Shown here: positions 20,470 to 34,050 of the stretch, in pieces
How the letters are laid out: every line of letters begins with the position of its first letter
Position numbering within the stretch: position 1 is the stretch's first letter
Position numbers and translations under genes: made by a program
The notes under the pieces: model-generated
Seen by the model: the letters and a program-made list of their open reading frames with translations, nothing else
The model's database searches: none
What the model was told of the DNA's origin: nothing
Assembly: GCA_019426215.1 (NCBI GenBank)
Contig: CM033405.1
Span: forward strand, 29,852,199-29,916,198
DNA: 64,000 bases
Direction of reading: 5' to 3'
From: Buddleja alternifolia
Lineage: Eukaryota; Streptophyta; Magnoliopsida; Lamiales; Scrophulariaceae

Positions 20470-23400
20470 TATAGGAATTATAGACAGGTCAAATTTCTTC
20501 ACCAGAAGCCTGTATGGAACAAATTCAATTGATATCCGATATAAGGAACCTTATTTTAAAGAAAGATAATAAAAAAACAAGTAGAGGACGTAATCAATTT
20601 AACACAAAGTTGCTTATTATTACGACTGAAATATCTGGCTAGTGTACCAGAATAATAGCATGTGGACATTATAATAGCAACTATTCAAATAATCAAATGG
20701 ATTATTTCCCGCGCAAACACATATGTACATACTGTCATAAGGAAAAAATGATGTCGAATTTAGTCTTTTATCATGCAACATTATCTTTTTCGTATGACAC
20801 AGTTGGAATAACATTTAATCAGAGAAAATGATAAAATGAAATAAAGACCTGGAAAGCATACCACTACATTAAAGGGACTCCGTAACAAATGAAGCAATTT
20901 TTTTCCCCATATATGACAATCTATAGTGATAACGAACAGGATGGGTGTGATGGCAAAAACTAAAATATATAAAAGTTGAATAACAAAATCGAATATTTTA
21001 AAAAAGAAGGGGTACAGTAAATGGTCCATTTGAAAGAGTACATTTTAAGAGAATAAGTGAAATACCAAAAAAGACACATCTAGTCCAAATCGTAAATAAA
21101 ATGTAATTATATGTAAGATGAGGAGACGGTCTGAATAGAATGGAATCATGGTTTTATATATTTATAACACATATATAAAAACATACGAGGTTCAATGAAT
21201 AAACAATGTGTTAAGAAATGGGAATGTGCTATATGCCGTTGACCTTGTCAATAGATTCGGTTATGGGGCAGTAATTGAGAAACGCAATCAAAATTCAATA
21301 AAATAATACCCTTATACTATTATAAAGATACATAAAATAAACGGTAAAGATGAAATGAATAATAATCATTAGGATAGTCAAAGATGTAGACGCACAAAAT
21401 GCGAAATAGCCTGAAAAACACAATTAAATATGTAAAAAAGGGTAATTATCCATAATCACAGTTGCCCTCCCTCCCCCCAAAAAACACCAACCACGCCCCA
21501 CAATTATAATAGTAAAAGAGAAACGGAAATCAAATAATTGACAGGCAGCACCAGGTGGACCTAAGAAACCGCAATAAAATCAATTGCGAAAAAAAAAAGA
21601 TTCAAACAATGTTATAAAACCAAAATAACAAAAGTGATTAATTAAAGGGTACAAGATGATCGATAAGCTTAATCAAAAAGGAAAAATTACCGGGGAAGAA
21701 AATAGAAAAAGCGAAAAAGAAAATAAATTGCGGTAAATTGCTATGAAAGGCGAAATATTGAAATATAAAAAAAGGCGTAAGACAACACACCAAATTAGAA
21801 ATGTGTAGGTTAGCAAACATTGAAAAAAAGAAATGAGAAACCAAAAGATGAGCCGCCGAAAAAATGAAATAAATTGCGGAAATTGCCAGTGTCACATAAT
21901 CTATTTTTTTCATTCTCATATAAGTTATAATAGGAATTTTTGCAGGTTTGCCAACACACTCGAGATGACCGACCATATCACTGTATAATGTATTTATTTT
22001 TGTTAACATGTTCACCAATTTCATGGGGGCATTAATAATATGACAACTGGTGGTGGAAATTTTGTATTACGAAATAAACAACAACAATGGCAAATGAAGT
22101 GATCGGGATTATTTGCTACTACTGCATAATCATCAGGATTCCCACCAGCAACCAATCCCAAAATTGATTTCAGAAAAAATAGGATCAACCCTCTCATTAG
22201 ACATTCTTGATTCCAATTGAAGGGTGATTATACATAAACACAATTGCCCCCTCCCCCCAAAAAACGCCCACAACACCACCCCAACTATAGCAATACAAAT
22301 AATCAAAAGCAATAACCAACGGAATGAACCCCAACACAATATATATATATATATATATATATAGTAACATATAGGAAGATCTAATATTATACTCAGTCAA
22401 ATAGAGGTGTAAACAGCTCATTCTTAATTTAATGTTAGTAGAGCTTCTTATCGTAAACAAAAGCTTAATTAAATTATTTTATCATCTTGTGATAACAATG
22501 TAATAAAAAGAAATGAAGTCAGAATTCAGTACAAGACGACTTTGATTTAAATAGGAGACAACACGAGCAACTCGCGAATAAAGAAAGTCAAAGAAAAAAA
22601 TAAATATTAGTGAGAATGCGTTGCCTAAAAATATTTAAATTGTTGCTCATGATATATTTTACATGAAAAAAAATTAAAAGAAAATATTTTGCAATAATAA
22701 TATTTTTTATAAATTTAATGATACTAAAAGTTGTGTATGAATTTTATGGTAATAATAATAATAATAATAATTGAATAAATAAAAACAAACTGGGTTTAGT
22801 CTGTGCTAGCAATTAAATACGCTTAGTGATAATTAGGTGATAATAAAAATTGTGAATAATGACTATATGGTAACATCGCTTGTTTATTTACTAAATTGTC
22901 GCTCTACATGCATTATTAATCATTAACAATTAAACTTAAATACAATCCTTGTTGCTATTCGATTTGTATAAAAATATTATAATATTATTATTCATGGTTG
23001 TTTTATTGATTAAGAAAAAGACATATATTACCAGTAAAATATTGAATATTGATATAACGTCGTGTACCCACCATTAAATCAAACAGAGAATTTTCAATGA
23101 CAAATCAAATTATATATTCAAGAAAATCAAATAGATTCACTAGCTGTTTCTACCTAAGAGCAAAATATGATAAATTTCAAAAGTCCAAATTCCACATGCT
23201 ACATTTTTAAAGTTAAATTTAATATTTTTATGATTAAAATGTCAATAATAGCTAAATAATGGGTATGTAATATCTTTTATCATACATTATGATAGCGATT
23301 TGAAAGTATAGCTCATATTAGAATGTATCCAATACATAACTTCTTCTTTTTTTATTTGCTCAATATATCCTAAAATTTAACTATATTTTTAGTCTATACT

Positions 23401-23895
23401 AGGTTTTTATGTTAATTAATATCACCATTACGGTATTGGTTCACTCAATATGACTCTTTATTATCTACAATGAAGTACAAATTCAAACTTTTCCCTAGTA
23501 TATATTAGTCGCGGAACCAATAATTATTTTCTAGTATATATTAGTATGATTTTTCTCATATATTTTTTCACAGACAAGTGTTACGCACTTGTGATATAGA
23601 AGATTTGAGCTGCTTTTCTCTTTATAGTAAGAACAAAAGCGACCAACTCTATCACTTAACAAAAATAAGAATAAACTAAACTTTATTATAATGGGCTCTC
23701 TTAATGAACTAATATTAGTACAATGGGCTGTGTTATTGAACAACTATTGGTGACCAAGATGGGCCTTTGACTAATATTAATTCGCAGGCCCATAAAGTAT
23801 TATCCTCACTTACACTATGTTTGGACTCATCCTATAATGACATTCGGTTTTGAATTGGATTGAGTTGGATTTAGATTTCGATGGAAGTCAAGCTG
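20470..23895. other. AT-rich noncoding stretch with one dispersed direct repeat
   Basis: No gene was recognised. Blocks at about 21460-21540 and 22222-22315 are direct repeats sharing CCTCCCCCCAAAAAAC and the following CCAAC-A-GCCCC-type sequence. A (TA)n run lies at 22338-22363 and an (AAT)n run near 22750. The rest shows nothing distinctive. Confidence 0.5.
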
Positions 23896-24065
23896 AAAAT
23901 AAGAGTGAATTTTGACCAACAGGGGTTGGTTCGAGTAGTAAGCAGCTCGATTTCACTTAATTAAGCAAGGTTTCGGGTTCGAAACCTTGTGAATGCAGAA
24001 AACCTCCGCTGGGAGACTCACTCACCATTGCTAGATGTGCGACACGGATCGGATCCGGATGTAGT

Positions 24066-24705
24066 TGTTGTGAATTTTGTGATTTGTGTTTACATAAATA
24101 TAAATTACTTAAATAATTTCATAAAGTATGCTATTCGTACATCATGATATAATACTATAAATCTTTGGAATAATACATATTAAACAACATAAGAACATAA
24201 AACAAGATACTGCACCGATGGAGAGTCACGCCACATGACGCTGTCCTAAAGCCATGGTTGCCTCCCTACGTGCAGGTTCTGACGGCTGATCACGACTCCA
24301 AGATAAAACCCCATTAGCTCACAGCGGTGTCTCATCCTATGTGCACGACCACAAGGAGACGAGGAACCAATCCTTTAGTCACGTTGCCAAAACACTCTTG
24401 TAGGGAGTAAATAAATCATCTCACAAAACTCTATATTAACTCTATATAAAAGTATAAGTTTAGGCCTCTTATATAGTGATGAATAACTAGGTTGTTACAA
24501 TGAAATAATGACCCAAATAAATTGTATAATAAAGTTATAATAAAATGGTCATAAACACAAAGAAAGTGGGTCATAAAGATATAAAATGTAACAACCCTAT
24601 GCATATAAAGAGTCACAAAATATTATCAAATGAGGCCATAAACTTCTATAAAATTAATAAGATGGAATTAAGAAAAACAAGAAATTTAAAGCTTAATTTC
24701 CAACA
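24066..24705 (-). repeat. LTR (3' LTR of the minus-strand element)
   Basis: 640 bp, plus-strand form TGTTGTGAATTTTG...TTTCCAACA. Nearly identical to 28139-28780. Confidence 0.93.
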
Positions 24706-24717
24706 ATCCCCCACAAG
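24706..24717 (-). promoter_or_regulatory. Polypurine tract
   Basis: Plus strand ATCCCCCACAAG, minus strand CTTGTGGGGGAT, next to the LTR. It fixes the element's orientation. Confidence 0.8.
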
Positions 24718-24779
24718 ATTTAAAATTTCATAAATTTAATAAATCAAGTAAAATGGTGGCAACTTTATATCATGCAATC

Positions 24780-25370
24780 GGTATAGGTGCCTTCCGGGCT
24801 TGAACATATACTTAGTGATAGTAATATCCATTTGAGGAAGCCATGATGGACTAGGCCTGGAATTAGGTCCCTTGACCAAACTTCAATTACTACACACACG
24901 ATATAGACTTTAGGACATGGTTATAGCGGGTTAGCGCGTTAACGGCCATGCGCTCTGATCTTGATTCTCGTGAGGTCTCTAGGGTCAGCCCAAACCCATA
25001 GCCCCGACCATCAGGGCGACTCTCACTTAGGTGAAACCTCCCAAGGGTACGTGTGACCTCTACCCCGCGGATTTCCCGCCTTGGTCTCATTAAGGGTCAA
25101 AAGCCCATCCTAACATCACACTTTTTACAGCACTTCACCTTAGGGATTGGGAAGGAGGCATCTCGATGTATACTCTCCTCAAAATAGTGCTTATGAATCA
25201 CGCATTACAGGTTGTTCCTACCCATTGAACCTTCTTCATGGGGTCTCCAATCACAAAGGTTGGGTTACTCCCGGAGGTGATTCCCTTATGGACTTAGCCC
25301 ATCCCCATCGATGATAAAAGATCTAGCCTCTGTGCTAGTCCCCCAAGCCAAATTCCATCTCATGGATTAA
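24780..25370 (-). other. GC-richer block in the LARD interior
   Basis: Distinctly higher GC than the rest of the interior, with phrases such as CTCCCAAGGGTACGTG and CCCCGCGGATTTCCCGCC. It contains no long frame with a known domain; the 66-residue minus-strand frame at 24890-25090 is not recognisable. It may be a structured or packaging-related RNA region, which is inference. Confidence 0.4.
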
Positions 25371-28138
25371 AATATAATATGCCTCTTATTTTCATTTCTC
25401 AATACATCATATAAACATGCATGTTATAAACAACTCCACAAATAGAATTATTATTTTCAATTGAATTTATATATGATAATTTTACTCATCGAAAAAGTCA
25501 TAAAATCTCTATTCTTGAATATTATAAATATTTTCTTTTCATTTTCTGCATATTAATCCAAGACATAATGAATTTATTTTCAAACAGTTTCAAATCTCAT
25601 AACATCTTGGCTTCACTTTTTAACTTCCACATTTCATAAACCATTTCATAGTTTATCAGCAAGTCATTAGAAAATAAATTTTAATATTCCAATAAGACCC
25701 GTTTCATATTAAATTAAATTATAGCAATATAAAAGATAACTTTCCGTTCAATCCACGATCAAAATTAATCTCATAAAGTATTTTGGAATAAAATCAGCCC
25801 CATATTTCTAATGTATCATGAAATAATCCAAACCTTAAAATTTCTCTCCGTTGATTTTGCAAATATATTTGTTGCACTTAACTTTGGAAATAACTTATCA
25901 CAGTTTTTTTTTTTTTTATTGAATAAAATCAATATACACCCCCACATTTTCCTTCTATATATGATCCAAGTCACGATTATGAAATTAAGTAATCAAATAT
26001 TTAGCATCACCAAAATCATTTTTATTCTCTCCCCAAACCGCTATATCATTTTCTTTGAAAATATATATCCTACATTTAATAAAACTTGCTAAAACAATTT
26101 TCCACATAAAATTTTCAATATTTAATACAATCAATATAATCCCCCACATTTCAAAGTAGTTTTTTTTTATTATTATTATTAAATTTATAATTAATATAAC
26201 GGGTATAGTCCATAGAATAAATCCCACATATTTTATTCCACATATTAAGAAACCATACCGAAGCAAGTCAAAATAATCACATAAAAATCAACAAATCCAC
26301 ATATCTAGAACTCCATGGTCTCTGACTCTTCAGGAACCAAAAAGATAACTTAAATCATAAGAATTGTTGTCACATTCATGAATCACAACAATATATATCT
26401 TGCTCCACATAACATTTAATCACACAAATTATAATATCACAACAATTGTATTTGAATTTCAGACTATTAATCTTGACATGCAAACAGGAGGTATAAAATT
26501 ATTAGCCTAAACTTTCAGGTAATAGAACACACTTTTAATTACCAATAATTAGCTATTAAGACCTTATTTAGCAATAAAAATGCAACATCCCAGATAGTGA
26601 TAGCATTTATAATTATCATGATAATTCCAGTCAAACTGATAAAACAGTAGCCTCCAACCGTTGGTTTATGAAGCTTAATAGATTGATTAACATATAATTG
26701 CACAACTTAAATACACATTTATTAATTTTCATATACATCTTTCTTGTGAGCAATCCATCATATTTTTATGGCACAGTACAATTACATATCAACAATTTAT
26801 AATCATATCCATAAGTTAATATTTCATTAGAAAATCTCCTACTTTAAATCAAAATTTTCCTTTAAGACTCTTTTGGAAAAATCACATATTTTATACGTAC
26901 GTTACACTCTGCAAATTCTAAAACAGACAAGCTTATAAAAGATGATGATGACATTTAAACACTTTCATGATAATTCTTAAATAATTCACTAACCGTTAGA
27001 AATATTTATGCTATGTAGTAATCAATTTGTAACCTATAAAATCATATCTAAGAATCAAGTGACAAGATGCTTTTTGTCTTCTTCAAGATATTTAGTATAT
27101 ATAACCACCAAGTATGTAACCATCAAGTAATTATGATAGCATATAAATTTGTCAATTTTTCACTATGACTTACACAAGCTAGCCACAAGGCTAACATGTA
27201 ACTCCTATACATGCTCTTAATTATCAGATAAGTTTTAATTCACATATTTCTTGTATATTACTAGTCATTTGTATATAATGATGATGCATTATATGTCTTA
27301 TTAAATATAATTCAAACTCTTGAAAAGATGAGCAAAGAATTTGATCCAACTATGAGCCCCAACGGTCTTCTAGTCATTATGCCAATTCAGTTACTACTTG
27401 GTATAACATCATGCAATAGCTTTAGTGCCTGCCATCTCACATAAAATAATCATAAATATGATCATAATTAGTAATCAGATAAACAAGTGAATTCCATACA
27501 CACTAATGGATTATTGGTTTCGTATTAAACTATATTATTATTATTGTTACGCACTTAATTTCCATACATAATACCTTTTCCTTTTTTTTTTTTAAAATCA
27601 AAATCATACATAATACTTAACTTGCTCATAAACCTCCAGAATATAGCACAGATATTTAACAATTGAAGCTAGCCGTTTGACATTAAGTCCAATGTAATAT
27701 AGTTGTTATGTACACTAAATAATTATATACTATTTATCCCAATTTATGAGACATGAGAAATGTATATCTCTATCTTCTTTTCTTCATGTGACTGTCAATT
27801 TTCTTTCTTACATCTTCTTTTTCTTATTTTAATTAAGTGTCTTGGTAATTCTAGTGCATAGACAGATTAAATCATCTTTTAGTATGAGAAACATACCTCT
27901 TGGTGCACAAGTGCAACATTGCTGACCTAAAGTAATTTCGTACCATTTTCTTGCCAAATCTTTTGAACTTCAGACACCTCAACTTCAGAAGTTTAGCCGA
28001 ATCATCATTCGCGCTTTGACAAGTTAATTCTCCATCAAAAGTTCCTCACATACAAAACATCAAATGTTACATAATTAGATAAACTCATTCTGAAAATTAT
28101 TCTACTAATACACAAATCACATAATCATGGCTTTAGAT
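25371..28138. other. AT-rich LARD interior, no genes
   Basis: About 2.8 kb of AT-rich sequence with no recognised coding region on either strand. Confidence 0.6.
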
Positions 28139-28780
28139 TGTTGTGAATTTTGTGATTTGTGTTTACATAAATATAAATTACTTAAATAATTTCATAAAGT
28201 ATGTTATTCGTACATCATGATATAATACTATAAATCTTTGGAATAATACATATTAAACAACATAAGAACATAAAACAAGATACTGCACCGATGGAGAGTC
28301 ACGCCACATGACGCTGTCCTAAAGCCATGGTTGCCTCCCTACGTGCAGGTTCTGACGGCTGATCACGACTCCAAGATAAAACCTCATTAGCTCACAGCGG
28401 TGTCTCATCCTATGTGCACGACCACAAGGAGACGAGGAACCAATCCTTTAGTCACGTTGCCAAAACACTCTTGTAGGGAGTAAATAAATCATCTCACAAA
28501 ACTCTATATTAACTCTATATAAAAGTATAAGTTTAGGCCTCTTATATAGTGATGAATAACTAGGTTGTTACAATGAAATAATGACCCAAATAAATTGTAT
28601 AATAAAGTTATAATAAAATGGTCATAAACACAAAGAAAGTGGGTCATAAAGATATAAAATGTAACAACCCTATGCATATAAAGAGTCACAAAATATTATC
28701 AAATGAGGCCATAAACTTCTATAAAATTAATAAGATGGAAATTAAGAAAAACAAGAAATTTTAAAGCTTAATTTCCAACA
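28139..28780 (-). repeat. LTR (5' LTR of the minus-strand element)
   Basis: 642 bp. Differences from the other LTR: a C/T change in AAAGTATG(C/T)TATTCG, a C/T change in AAAACC(C/T)CATTAGC, and one extra A and one extra T near the TTTCCAACA end. Confidence 0.93.
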
Positions 28781-28848
28781 GTAGTCGGGGCAAAGCTCCG
28801 GTGAACTGGGTGGGCAACCAAAATTATAATAAAATAAGAGTGAATTTT

Positions 28849-31355
28849 ATTTGTCATTTTCTTCAATTTGCAAAATTTGTTATTCTTCTATATTTGTCGA
28901 ACATTACATATGTTTTATGCTTGGAAATTGAATTATTCCAATGGTATTTTGAAAATTAAGTCCTAACGGCGGTTTTAGCCTTTAGGCGTGCAGGATTGGA
29001 ATTTAAATTTCTCTCTTTGGATATTTTTTGGTGTTTGAATAGGTTAGGAGGCGACAAGAGGGTGTCTTCTGCTACCTCCCACTCATTTTTTTATGAGACG
29101 ATGTCCCAGTGGCGGATCTAAAGCCAGACGGTCTATCTTCTAATTTATATCTTTTTAGTTTGTTATTGGGATCTGATTTGTTATTTTTGTTTTGAATGAG
29201 AATTGTTTTTTAATTTTTAGTATATATATATATACTTCATTTACTTTTCAATTATTGTGGTAAGCAATGTTATCATATCGTTTTGTCATTGAAGTGTTTA
29301 TAAAATAAAATCCAACTAACATTAAACCAAATATTTGTATTTTATTTCGATTGACTTCTGGATCCGTAAATACCCATACTTGCAACGAAAAAATGATCGT
29401 TTTTCCACGGGCTGTTCTATGCTGGGGCCCAGCTCAGCCGTTGAATCTCCCAATAGGGGGGTTATTTAGCAATTTAACCCAACATGGGGATCCAACGGCT
29501 GTCGTGGTCTCAGCACCCCCTATTTATGTCTTGTCATGATCTCTTATTTGTCTGGACACTATAATAGAGTTATTAGCAACCACTTTCTTTATTGTTCCCA
29601 TGGCAATAATTGTACCTATCTAGCTACTACATATATCAAAATAGCCATAGAATTAACATATAGTACTCTATACTTAGATTTGAGAAGATTGAACGAATTA
29701 AATAGATATATATAGCCACATATATATAGCTCAATTAATGATCCATGTGTGGATTGTGAAAGGTCGTCCCTAAAGTCTAATGGGGTTCATGAATTTAATG
29801 AGGCACACGTGCATGTCTTGATAGATTCTTGATTGGTACAACATTTTATTGCAGTTCTATTATCAAATGTCCCCATCTTATATATTGTTGTGGCCATAAT
29901 TTTTTTTCCAAATTGGTGAAGCACAATTGTTATTGTTAGTCGACCATACAATTAAATTAATTTTGTGACTCATATACGTTGGTTGTACTATTGTACAGCC
30001 GTAACGTCAATATTAACATTATCCTTCTCAATTATTTAAATTTTAGGATCGATGGGTGCACAAAAATATCACTAATTCACTATTATGATAGTTTAATTAA
30101 TAGTTAAGTTTTTAGTTTTTCATACGAATATAATGAGTTTAAACTTAATTGTGGATTGGTGGCCAATTTATATAATGCTTGATCTAGTAGGAACTAGAAT
30201 ATAATAAGTAGAGCTATATATCATGGCGAGTTTTGTCAAATGAATATTCTAGTAGTTAGATTTTCATTTGTTGGTAGTCAGTAAAATTTTTACCGATCTA
30301 GCCTTTAATTTATTTATTTTTAAAAAGGATGTATGAAAACTTTCGGGTTCCCATATATCTCAATTTGGTTATTTTATATATCCTACTTTTCACATTTTGT
30401 AAATGAGTGTGACAAGTAAATTTAAAATAATAAAACACTTCAAATTAAATAGTGTATTTTGTCATTAACCAAAGGGTTCGATATGGAAACTTGCGTGTAT
30501 TAGGAACAACTATGAATGTCACATATTGGCAGTGCAAATCTATGTAATTGTCCAAAGATTCGTGTCGATTATATGAGTAATTTTGTCTAAGTACATTTCA
30601 TTATATAAACATTGACTTTCCCAAAGCCTAATCCTATCCTTTCCTACCTACAAATCCTTTTTAGGTTCAGATTACATTTGATCGAGCTTAGACCTATCAT
30701 ATGATAAACAACTGAATTATACTTATGGCGTGATTGTCCTTATTAATGCACAATTTAAATATAATATTAATAGAATACGAAGTAAGTAATATTGCACTTA
30801 GCATGTGACAAATCAAATTAGCCCGAGAATTTTCTCATCGTTTTGACATAAATAATTGTCCTAATTGACTTTTAACATCTTATAGTTATTACCCCATATT
30901 ATTATGTTTGTTGAAAACAAGCACTTGCTACTTGCTTCATAATTAGTCATTTCATAGTTGAAGCCACTTAATTAGCAAAGAAAAAGAAAAGAAGTCATGA
31001 TATAAATTATAAAGTGAAATCGATTTCGTGTGAACGCTTTAAGGTGTGGAAGGGCAACATATATATAATTATCTCATTTATGGGAATGGTCCATACCAAT
31101 AATTATATTATTATTAGGTTCGCTCTTAATAACTCTTTAACGGGTTATTCTCAGGGTGGAGTTTAAAACTCCATATTGCTAGTTTCAATTCATATTGATC
31201 TCGTATTTCGTTTGTCAATGTACAAGTGATTATATGTATAATTTTTTTCTTAAATATTCATGTATAATCTAGAAGCATCTACAACTTACAACAATGCCAC
31301 TAACTAACTTAACAACTCAAGCTCAAGGATCCAGCTGAAATGTAGATCGTGTGTA
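28849..31355. other. Intergenic AT-rich stretch
   Basis: No gene was recognised. It holds the foldback at 29409-29526 and, near 29110, CAGTGGCGGATCTAAAGCC, which resembles one end of a hAT element of the type at 53527, without a matching second end. Confidence 0.5.
29409..29526. mobile_element. Small foldback/MITE related to the one at 34051
   Basis: Imperfect arms at about 29420-29451 (TGCTGGGGCCCAGCTCAGCC...) and 29485-29515 flank GGGGGGTTATTTAGCAATTT, closely similar in layout to the centre of 34051-34210 (GGGGGGTAATTTACTAAATT). The ends are eroded and no TSD was identified. Confidence 0.55.
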
Positions 31356-33086
31356 TTATGTTATGCACTCTTCAACACCCTGGATTGCCACGACTATCTT
31401 ACACCACGGAGTAAATGGTTTTAGCCAACGTACATTAATGATTTTCTTAGATGGAGATAAAAGAGTTTGGATATCAAAGGAATGCGCCACACTTGAGTCT
31501 TCTATCCAATATTGAAAGTTAGCTTTGGAGTTAATTGAATAAGCTGAACATGAACATTCCATATAATCTATTTCACATAAATCGAGATCCACGATACTTC
31601 GAGTTGTTTTGATCCTCGATAGAAATAGATAAGACACAAACTCACTACTTGCCAACATTGACATTTGGAACCACAGTGAATGCCCTTACGTTGCATTCCC
31701 TCGTCTACTGGAATTCAATCATGTAGCAAACTCCAAACAAAAATAGGCATAGTAGGTGTTAACCCTACATTCCATATGCTAGCAAGAAGTTCATTCGTTG
31801 GATTAGAAGTCCGTAATGTCTTCCTTGTAGATTTTGTGCTAAAGGCACCATTCAAAGATAATTCCACCATGGCGAGTCCCTAGGATGAGTTTCAATTGGA
31901 ATTTCTATAACTTTCTGAACTAAGTTCGATGGTAACAACTGTGATAGTTTATGATAATTCTAATAATTATCTTGAGTATGTCTGAGACATGATGTGTGGT
32001 ATCCTATTTTGAATATGGCTCGCGCTCAGACATTCTTTCCCTAACCAGTTATTGTGTCAAAAAGAAATTTGATCATCTCCCAATGTCCAAAAAATATGTG
32101 CCTCAGCCTCAATTCTAATGTTTCCCAATCTTTTCCAATTTGATGAATGTTATGGTGAGATAGGTGCACAACTCGGATGGAATTTCGAATAATTTTTTTC
32201 TGGCATCAAACGAGCCCCAAAAGAATTACTTGTACGCAAACACCACCACAATTCAAATGAAAAAGCCTTGGAAACATCTTCTGACACCAAAACCACCTTC
32301 ATCAATTGAAAAACATCATTTCTCCCAGCTACACCAATGAATCCTACTTTTACCTTCCTTAGATACCCAGAAAAATCGATTGAAATTATAATCTTTGAAT
32401 TTGTCCCAAGACAACTTTAGGGGGTTTGAGAACCTGTAAGAGATGCACGGGCATAGAATTTAAGGCACTTCTAATCAATTCTAGTCTCCCGCCATGTGAT
32501 AGTACAAATTTATTCCATCCTCGTAATCAGCATTCATTTAGCTAAAATAACATCAAATAAAATGCACTTTGTGTGCCCTTTGTATAATGGAACACCGTGA
32601 TAAGTTGAAGGCAATCCTGACAACACAAATGAACTCTTAGACAAGTTAACTAGCTGACTCGATCGAAAGTAACTCATATTCATTAATTAAATCCATCAAC
32701 ATTCTAACCCCTCTCTCAGACACCCGAAAGAATACAATAACATCATCGGCATAAGCGAGACGCGAAATCTCCAAACATCCAATTGTAAGATATTTCATAT
32801 GCCTATTGTGTGTGATCAGTTTATGAATCAGCGTCGAAAATGAAAAGAGCAGGAGCAGAGTGGGTCTCTTTGTCATAGACCACGCGAAGAAGTATAGAAC
32901 CCTACGGAAGAACCTTTCACTAGCACAGAAAACCAACTATTTTCAATACAATTTCGCACCAATGATATCCATGTTAAGGAAATTAAACCGAATTTACGAA
33001 GCACGTCGTAAGTAAAATTCATTGTACTCTATCGTACGCCTTAGCCATATCAAGTTTGACTATAACATTTCCAAGTTTAGATTTAT

Positions 33087-33542
33087 CACTATAAGAAAAT
33101 CAGACATTAATGACAAATTACCAAATGACAATGTCAAAACTATCACTAATTATAAATTTTCAGTGACAAGAATTTTTGTTTTGTCACAATGATAAGTTTA
33201 ACATGTTTAGTAGTGACAAGATTTGTATAAAAATTGTCAATATTGGTAATTAAAAGAGTAATTAATGACAAGGAAAATGTTTTAGTATTGACAACTAGTG
33301 ACACATGTATAGTGACAACTTAATGACAATAATTATAGTTGTTACTCTATTTGTGTTGTCATTAAGTTGTCACAATACATATATCACTAATTGTCAATAG
33401 TGACAATTTAAAAAAAATTCTTGTCACTAAAAATCGTTTTGGTGACAAAGTAAAAGTTATTGTCACTCATTTTGTATATGTATTGACAATTTTAACATTG
33501 TCACTTTAAATTTTGTCACTTATATTACATTTTGTTGTAGTG
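33087..33542. mobile_element. CACTA MITE nested in the LINE
   Basis: 456-bp element, ends CACTATAAGAAAATC and TTTTGTTGTAGTG, with a 3-bp TSD TAT (33084-33086, 33543-33545). The interior is full of alternating GTGACAA and TTGTCAC motifs, as in CACTA subterminal repeats. It splits the LINE reverse transcriptase. Confidence 0.88.
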
Positions 33543-34050
33543 TATTTTCCTAACAATGTACCATTTCCTAAGCTAATAAGACATTATCGCTAATAAGGTG
33601 ACCCAAAATGAAGCCACTCTGAGAGTCAGAAATAATTTTAGGTTGAATAGGATTCAGCTTTTTACACACCAATTTCGATATAATTTTATTAACCACTATA
33701 CAAAGGTTGCCGAATTTGGACTCTTCTTTTTTTTTGGTATTAGAACCACTGTAGTATCCTTAAAAAAAATCAATACGTGCCTCGTATATATCGTCACAAA
33801 TAAATTCGAAGCATTTTAGGAAAAATACGAGAAGAAAATCCATACCAGCTACACTATCTTTATGAATGCTGAAAACTACTTTTAGTTCAACCATAGTAGG
33901 CACATTGCAAATGTCAGTAGCTTCATAAGACGATATTACTGGCACAATAACATCTAAAAGGGTTGAGTTAGAGCCCGATTGTTGGCCAGTGAGAACACTT
34001 TCAAAATATTTGGCAGCCGAATTTCAGATAAGTTTTGTGTCATGGACCTC

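Larger units (their letters stand above)
24066..28780 (-). mobile_element. Young non-autonomous LTR retrotransposon (LARD-like)
   Basis: 4715-bp element with LTRs at 24066-24705 and 28139-28780 and a 5-bp TSD GTAGT (24061-24065, 28781-28785). Orientation is minus: the minus-strand LTR starts TGTTGGAAATTAAG and the polypurine tract CTTGTGGGGGAT lies just before the LTR at 24705. The 3.4-kb interior encodes no gag or pol, so it must rely on proteins from another element. The LTRs differ by only about two substitutions and two 1-bp indels, pointing to recent insertion. No ordinary tRNA-Met primer site was seen next to the 5' LTR. Confidence 0.92.
23914..28830 (+). mobile_element. tRNA-derived SINE (197 bp) split by an LTR retrotransposon
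   Basis: The SINE consists of 23914-24065 and 28786-28830 with an LTR element between. It has a pol III A-box-like region at about 23925-23942 and a clear B box GGTTCGAAACC at 23976-23986. An 18-bp TSD, AAAATAAGAGTGAATTTT, is exact on both sides (23896-23913, 28831-28848). Its tail ends GGTGGGCAACCAAAATTAT. Long exact TSDs are expected from LINE-mediated insertion. Confidence 0.93.

Noticed and set aside
23976..23986. Possible tRNA gene from the B-box sequence GGTTCGAAACC
   Set aside because: No cloverleaf can be completed, and flanking 18-bp TSDs show a SINE.
24431..24616. 61-residue minus-strand frame repeated at 28504-28689
   Set aside because: It occurs twice only because it lies in both LTRs; no similarity to a known protein.
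29110..29130. hAT element starting CAGTGGCGGATCTAAAGCC
   Set aside because: Only one end visible; no matching terminus or TSD, so no element can be delimited.
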